DNA of 64,000 nucleotides from positions 248,001 to 312,000 of the forward strand of contig NZ_FNJO01000002.1 in the NCBI RefSeq assembly GCF_900104095.1, in the 5' to 3' direction. Below the pieces are notes generated by a model. The model was given only the letters and a program-made list of their open reading frames with translations. It was not told where the DNA came from and did no database searches. The first letter of the stretch is position 1. Each line of letters begins with the position of its first letter. The translations under genes and the position numbers were made by a program. The DNA is from Ralstonia sp. 25mfcol4.1 (GTDB lineage: Bacteria > Pseudomonadota > Gammaproteobacteria > Burkholderiales > Burkholderiaceae). Shown piece by piece: positions 58,653 through 64,000 of this stretch.

Positions 58653-59156
58653 ATGTCCACGATCCCATCGCTCTCGCCCTTTGTCGGCCCCATCGCCATC
58701 GCGGTGGTACTGACTGCCGCCGCCACGGACCTGCAGCGCCGCCGCATCCCGAACTGGCTGACGTTCGGCGCATGGCTGTTGGCGCTGCCCGTCCAGATGA
58801 TGGTGCACGGGCCGGCTGCGGGAATCTCCGCATGGGCGCTCGGCTGGCTGACCGGATTCGGCATCTTCCTGCCCGTATATCTGCTCCGCGGCATGGCTGC
58901 GGGCGACGTCAAGCTGATGGCCGCCGTGGGCGCCTGGCTGGGCGCCAGTCTTGCCGCATGGATCGCGCTGGCCTGTTTCGTGATCGGCGGCGCCTGGGCG
59001 CTGATGCTGGTGCTCGCGACCGGCAAGGGCCGGCAGTTGCTGCGCAACCTCGGCGGCATCGCGCTCACCGGCCAGGCGGGCCCGTCGGTGGGCTCGCTGC
59101 CCTACGGCGTGGCAATCGCCGCCGGCACGCTGACCATGCTGTTCGCCCGGACATGA
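58653..59156 (+). CDS. cpaA: Tad prepilin peptidase CpaA/TadV
   Basis: This 167-residue inner-membrane aspartic protease has about five helices. It cuts Flp prepilins and pseudopilins after the leader glycine. Catalytic aspartates are in TAAATDLQRRRIPNWLTFG (near residue 26) and in the GxGD-like GMAAGDVKLMAAVGAWLG (near 84). It lacks the N-terminal methylase domain of PilD, as is usual for CpaA. It starts 35 bases after flp3. Confidence 0.93.
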   Translation: MSTIPSLSPFVGPIAIAVVLTAAATDLQRRRIPNWLTFGAWLLALPVQMMVHGPAAGISAWALGWLTGFGIFLPVYLLRGMAAGDVKLMAAVGAWLGASLAAWIALACFVIGGAWALMLVLATGKGRQLLRNLGGIALTGQAGPSVGSLPYGVAIAAGTLTMLFART

Positions 59157-59230
59157 CGGGCCAATCGATGCCACCGGGCGGCGCCACGCAACGCAACGGA
59201 ATTGCAGACCAACACTCAAGGGGAATGGCA

Positions 59231-60643
<1,413 letters not shown>

Positions 60644-60688
60644 ACCAGCCCAACCAGGAAGCACGTCCATACGTAGGGGAGAGTCATC

Positions 60689-61537
60689 ATGAAGAACACG
60701 CGAGCAATCCTGATGCTGCTGGTTGCGCTGGTCGCCGGCGCGGCAGCGGTGGTATCCGCATCCCGATGGCTGCTCCAGCAGTCGTCGAGTTCGATCAGGC
60801 AGGTGGTGGTGGCTGCCAACGACCTGGACCTTGGGCAGCCGCTCAATGGCAGCCAGCTCAAGCTCGTGAGCTGGCCGGCTGCCAGCGTGCCGCCGGGCGC
60901 ATTCGAGGACCTCAAGGCCCTCGATGGGCGCGTGGTACGTACCAGCCTGCAGCGCGGCGAGCCCATCCTCGACGCCAAGCTCGCGCCGATCGGCACCAAG
61001 GGCGGCCTGTCGGCGGTCATCAACGACGGCAAGCGCGCCATCACGGTTCGGGTCAACGACGTGGTGGGCGTGGCCGGCTTCGCGCTGCCCGGCAACTACG
61101 TCGACGTGATCGTCAACACGAACGAGGAAGCCAAGAGCGCCCAGAACGGCAATATCTCGAAGATCGTGCTCGAGAAGATCCTGGTGCTGGCCGTGGCCCA
61201 GCAGGTGAGCCGCGACGACACGCAGCCGAAGGTGGTCAACGCCGTGACGCTGGAGGTCACCCCCGACCAGGCCGAAAAGCTCGACGTGGCACGCAGCGTG
61301 GGCACGCTGTCGCTGGTGCTGCGCAACCAGATGGACGTGGCCGACATCAACACCGGCGGCGCCACCAAGCACACGCTGCTGGGCCGGACCGATCCGCCCG
61401 CGCCGGCTCCGGCCGCCGCGCCGGCCGCCGCACCGCGCACCGTGGTCAAGACCCGCACCATCGTGGCCGCGCCGGCACGCCCGGGCAACTGCGTCGGGGT
61501 GCTGGCAGGTGTCCAGGGCAGCCTTGAGTGCTTCTGA
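60689..61537 (+). CDS. cpaB: Flp pilus assembly protein CpaB/RcpC
   Basis: This 282-residue periplasmic protein is anchored by an N-terminal helix (ILMLLVALVAGAAAVVSASR). A SAF domain (about residues 38-100, VVVAANDLDLGQPLNGSQLK) and an RcpC domain (about 110-225, ending VTPDQAEKLDVARSVGTLSL) follow. The tail (about 235-282) is proline/alanine-rich and ends with a short segment holding two cysteines (GNCVGVLAGVQGSLECF). CpaB works with the secretin CpaC in the outer-membrane channel. It starts 45 bases after the AAA ATPase gene. Confidence 0.93.
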   Translation: MKNTRAILMLLVALVAGAAAVVSASRWLLQQSSSSIRQVVVAANDLDLGQPLNGSQLKLVSWPAASVPPGAFEDLKALDGRVVRTSLQRGEPILDAKLAPIGTKGGLSAVINDGKRAITVRVNDVVGVAGFALPGNYVDVIVNTNEEAKSAQNGNISKIVLEKILVLAVAQQVSRDDTQPKVVNAVTLEVTPDQAEKLDVARSVGTLSLVLRNQMDVADINTGGATKHTLLGRTDPPAPAPAAAPAAAPRTVVKTRTIVAAPARPGNCVGVLAGVQGSLECF

Positions 61538-61604
61538 ACATGAACGGTGACTAACGAGACGCTCAACGCATCCATCCGAATCCATCTCCGGGGGGAGACC
61601 CAAA

Positions 61605-63470
61605 ATGAACGAGAAGACATCCGAAGCAGCACGCGGCACACGCCTGGTCGTGCTGGCAGCCATCCTCTGCACACCGCTGGCCTCCGCGGCCCAGGTCGCC
61701 GTCGATGCCGGCAACGTCGCCAAGGCCACCACGCCGGCGGCAGCCGCGGCACCCGGGGTCAAGGTACCGGCAACGGGCGGCCCCGTGCAGATGACCATCA
61801 GCATGACGCCGGTTCCGGCCGCGCCGTCGGTCGCGGCCGACGCCCGGGGGCCGAACTGCTCCGGCGCGATCCGCAATGAATCGAGCGTGATCGTGCCGGT
61901 GGGCAAGTCGCAGCTGATTCCGCTGCCCGAGCCGGTTCGCAACCGCACGCTGGGCAACCCGAACGTCGTGCAGGCCACGATGGTGTCTCCGCAAACGCTC
62001 TATGTGCTGGGTCGCACCGTGGGCACCACCAACATGATCGTGCAGGGCCGCAGCGGCGCCTGCAGCATCATCAACGTGGTGGTCAACGCGGACTCGAACG
62101 GTCTGCAGACATCGCTGGCGCAGCTGCTGCCCGGTGAATCGGGCATCCGCGTCATGACCGCCGCCGACAACCTGGTGCTGACCGGCAGCGTGTCCAGCTC
62201 GCAGGCGGCCCTGCAGGCCATGGACATCGCCCAGGCCTATGCCAACGCGGCCCAGGGCGACGGCGCCAATACCAAAAAGGGCGGCGTGCTCAACATGATG
62301 TCGGTGGATACCCCGCAGCAGGTGATGCTTGAAGTGAAGGTTGCCGAGGTCTCCAAGACGCTGCTGAACCAGCTGGGATCGGCCGTCAACATCCAGGGCG
62401 GCTTCGGATCGTGGACCGGCGGCGTGCTCACCAACCTGCTCACGGGCGCTGCGGCCGGCTTCTTCGGCAGCAAGGCCAACAACAGGCCGTTCGACCTGGC
62501 CATCGACGCGCAGAAGAACGACAGCCTCGTGAAGGTGCTGGCCGAGCCGAACCTGGTCACCATCAGCGGCCAGGAAGCCAGCTTCCTGGCGGGCGGCAAG
62601 ATCTACATCCCCGTGGCGCAGAGCAACGCGCTGGGCGGCGCATCGACCATCACGCTGCAGGAAGAGGAATACGGCGTCGGGCTCAAGTTCACGCCCACGG
62701 TACTGGCCAACGGCCGGATCCACCTGAAGGTGTCGCCGGAAGTGTCGGAACTGTCGCCCACGGGCGCCACGGTCAGCGGCAGCACCCTGACCGGCCAGAC
62801 CATCCTGCCGCTCATCACGACGCGGCGCGCATCCACCACCGTGCAGATGCGCGATGGCGAGAGCTTCGCGATCGGCGGCCTGCTGCAGGACAGCGCGCGT
62901 GGCGCGTTGAAGGCCCTGCCCGGCGCGGGCGAAGTGCCGGTGCTTGGCACGCTGTTCCGCAGCACGCAGTTCCAGCAGGACCTGACCGAGCTGGTGTTCA
63001 TCATCACGCCGCGCCTGGTCAAGCCGATGGCGAACCAGAACTACCCGCTGCCGACCGACGGCTTCACCACGCCCGACCCGCTGTCGCTCTACTTCATGGG
63101 CAACATGGAAGGCCGTGGCAAGCCGCCGCAGCAGCCCGCCCCGGCCCCTTCGCAACCCGCCGCACCGGCCACGGCCCCGGCACCCGCCCCTTCGGCACCG
63201 CGCACCGAGACCACCCCGGGCACGTCGGTCCCGACGGTCCCGGTCGGCAAGGTGCTGGACGAACCGGCGCCGTCGGGCCGCGCGTCCCCGGTCGCACCCG
63301 TGGCTGCAGCCGGATCACGGCCACCCCGGGCGCCCGCGACCGGCACCGCACCGACCGTCACGGTCGAGGACCACAGCGCGCGCGTCGCGCGCATCGAAGC
63401 CACCGCGCAGCGCCTGGCCCAGGCCCGGGCTGCGACGGCCACCGGCCCCGGCACCACGGGCAGCAACTGA
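61605..63470 (+). CDS. cpaC: Secretin CpaC/RcpA of the Tad pilus
   Basis: This 621-residue outer-membrane channel has a signal peptide ending PLASA near residue 28, then an alanine-rich segment, an N-terminal periplasmic domain (SQLIPLPEPVRNRTLGNPNV) and a BON-like domain. The secretin core spans about 255-475: QQVMLEVKVAEVSKTLLNQ, VLAEPNLVTISGQEASFLAG and LPLITTRRASTTVQMRDGES, with the hallmark PVLGTLFRSTQFQQDLTELV. The last 115 residues form a proline/alanine-rich extension and a short helical end, which is unusual for secretins. GGGGAGA precedes the ATG. Confidence 0.94.
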   Translation: MNEKTSEAARGTRLVVLAAILCTPLASAAQVAVDAGNVAKATTPAAAAAPGVKVPATGGPVQMTISMTPVPAAPSVAADARGPNCSGAIRNESSVIVPVGKSQLIPLPEPVRNRTLGNPNVVQATMVSPQTLYVLGRTVGTTNMIVQGRSGACSIINVVVNADSNGLQTSLAQLLPGESGIRVMTAADNLVLTGSVSSSQAALQAMDIAQAYANAAQGDGANTKKGGVLNMMSVDTPQQVMLEVKVAEVSKTLLNQLGSAVNIQGGFGSWTGGVLTNLLTGAAAGFFGSKANNRPFDLAIDAQKNDSLVKVLAEPNLVTISGQEASFLAGGKIYIPVAQSNALGGASTITLQEEEYGVGLKFTPTVLANGRIHLKVSPEVSELSPTGATVSGSTLTGQTILPLITTRRASTTVQMRDGESFAIGGLLQDSARGALKALPGAGEVPVLGTLFRSTQFQQDLTELVFIITPRLVKPMANQNYPLPTDGFTTPDPLSLYFMGNMEGRGKPPQQPAPAPSQPAAPATAPAPAPSAPRTETTPGTSVPTVPVGKVLDEPAPSGRASPVAPVAAAGSRPPRAPATGTAPTVTVEDHSARVARIEATAQRLAQARAATATGPGTTGSN

Positions 63471-63496
63471 TCCGCCGCGCCACCAGGAGAACGATC

Positions 63497-63844
63497 ATGA
63501 ACAAGACACGCAAGCTTTCACGCAGCGCCGCCACGCTGGTGCTCGGCACCCTCACCTGCATCGGGCTGTCGGCCTGCATGACTTCGACCCCCGTTTGGGA
63601 CCATCACCGGGGCGAGGCGCTGGCCGCCATCAAGCAGCAGCAGATCATCAACCCCGATGCACCGGCCGGACTGCCCACCGTCGAAGGCACGGACGGCAAG
63701 ACGGCCGTGGCCGCCATGCGCAATTTCGACCGCTCGCTGATGCGGACGCAGCAGGGCGCCGGCAGCTCGCCCAGCGTGTTCGGCATCGACTTCGGCTCGG
63801 GCGGCGGCTACGGCGGCGTCGGCATGGGCGGCGGCCAACGCTGA
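63497..63844 (+). CDS. Small lipoprotein of the Tad operon
   Basis: This 115-residue protein has a lipobox GLSAC with cysteine at residue 27, so it is probably lipidated and sorted to the outer membrane. The rest is polar with a glycine-rich C-terminus (GSGGGYGGVGMGGGQR). AGGAGAA precedes the ATG. Its place right after the secretin gene suggests a pilotin-like role or a CpaD-type helper; the sequence does not show CpaD motifs. Confidence 0.7.
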   Translation: MNKTRKLSRSAATLVLGTLTCIGLSACMTSTPVWDHHRGEALAAIKQQQIINPDAPAGLPTVEGTDGKTAVAAMRNFDRSLMRTQQGAGSSPSVFGIDFGSGGGYGGVGMGGGQR

Positions 63845-63877
63845 GGCAAACGCAACGCTTTCCGGGAGGGTGCCATC

Positions 63878-64000
63878 ATGTCCAGAACCAGGCCTCGCGG
63901 CAAGTCTCTGCCTCGCATCCATGCGCGGCAGCGCGGCGCCGTTGCCATCATCGTCGGCCTCATGATCGCGGTGCTGGTCGGCTTCATCGGCCTGGCACTC
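63878..64000 (+). CDS. TadG-type pilus assembly protein (3' end outside window)
   Basis: Only the first 41 codons are present. A basic N-terminus (MSRTRPRGKSLPRIHARQRG) precedes the hydrophobic helix GAVAIIVGLMIAVLVGFIGL. The RQRGAVAI-type start followed by a single helix is characteristic of TadG/TadE-like Tad-domain proteins, which are pseudopilin-like parts of the Flp assembly system. GGGAGGG lies before the ATG. It is 33 bases after the lipoprotein gene. Confidence 0.7.
   Translation, partial: MSRTRPRGKSLPRIHARQRGAVAIIVGLMIAVLVGFIGLAL

Overview
The window is a contiguous, gene-dense, high-GC stretch of bacterial chromosome. It most likely comes from Cupriavidus or a close Burkholderiaceae relative. 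The family-level call rests on tandem cyanophycin synthetase genes, an intact pilG-pilH-pilI-pilJ-chpA block beside rubredoxin and hemL, the serS/tRNA-Ser pair beside rarA and the ftsK-lolA block, nadE next to a PII gene, and a Tad locus carrying an extra AAA ATPase gene. The genus is an inference from gene order and protein resemblance, not a database result. I see no insertion sequence, phage, CRISPR array or rRNA. One tRNA is present.

Layout. 1-3.3 kb: the 3' end of one cyanophycin synthetase gene and a complete second one, closed by a terminator. 3.4-8.5 kb: an SRPBCC protein, then a leftward amino-acid uptake and oxidation group (TcyL-like permease, TcyJ-like and GltI-like binding proteins, DadA-like dehydrogenase) with a divergent LysR regulator; no ABC ATPase gene is present. 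8.5-31.3 kb: mostly housekeeping genes. These are a PaeA/YtfL-type transporter, tRNA-Ser(CGA)-serS, rarA, lolA-ftsK, trxB, an Smr protein, a TRIC/UPF0126 membrane protein, a PII protein, nadE, a DUF482-type acyltransferase-like protein, cytochrome b561 and ppa. They are followed by a rightward catabolic operon (aldehyde dehydrogenase, 79-residue membrane protein, SDR, MFS). 31.3-41.8 kb: the leftward type IV pilus chemosensory operon, including a 2017-residue ChpA, with rubredoxin upstream. 42-49 kb: hemL, a DapA-family lyase, a LemA/TPM/TPM group, and an MFS transporter with a divergent GcvA-like LysR regulator.

49-64 kb is the accessory and surface-structure region. A 1-kb, locally AT-rich, structured non-coding stretch leads into a VpsR-like enhancer-binding protein with an intact sigma-54 contact motif. 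Next come a GtrA-like flippase and a GT87 glycosyltransferase (rightward), facing a GtrB-like GT2 and two more GT87 proteins (leftward). A second 1-kb non-coding stretch holds a well-matched sigma-54 promoter candidate. It precedes a Tad/Flp pilus operon: three flp pilin genes, a prepilin peptidase, an AAA ATPase, CpaB, the secretin CpaC, a small lipoprotein and the start of a TadG-type protein cut by the window edge. An 18-bp stem-loop lies between flp1 and flp2.

The main hypothesis is that the last 15 kb is one surface-attachment module: a c-di-GMP-type enhancer-binding protein, lipid-linked sugar transfer enzymes and a Tad pilus. This is supported by gene order and the sigma-54 site, but it is not proven.
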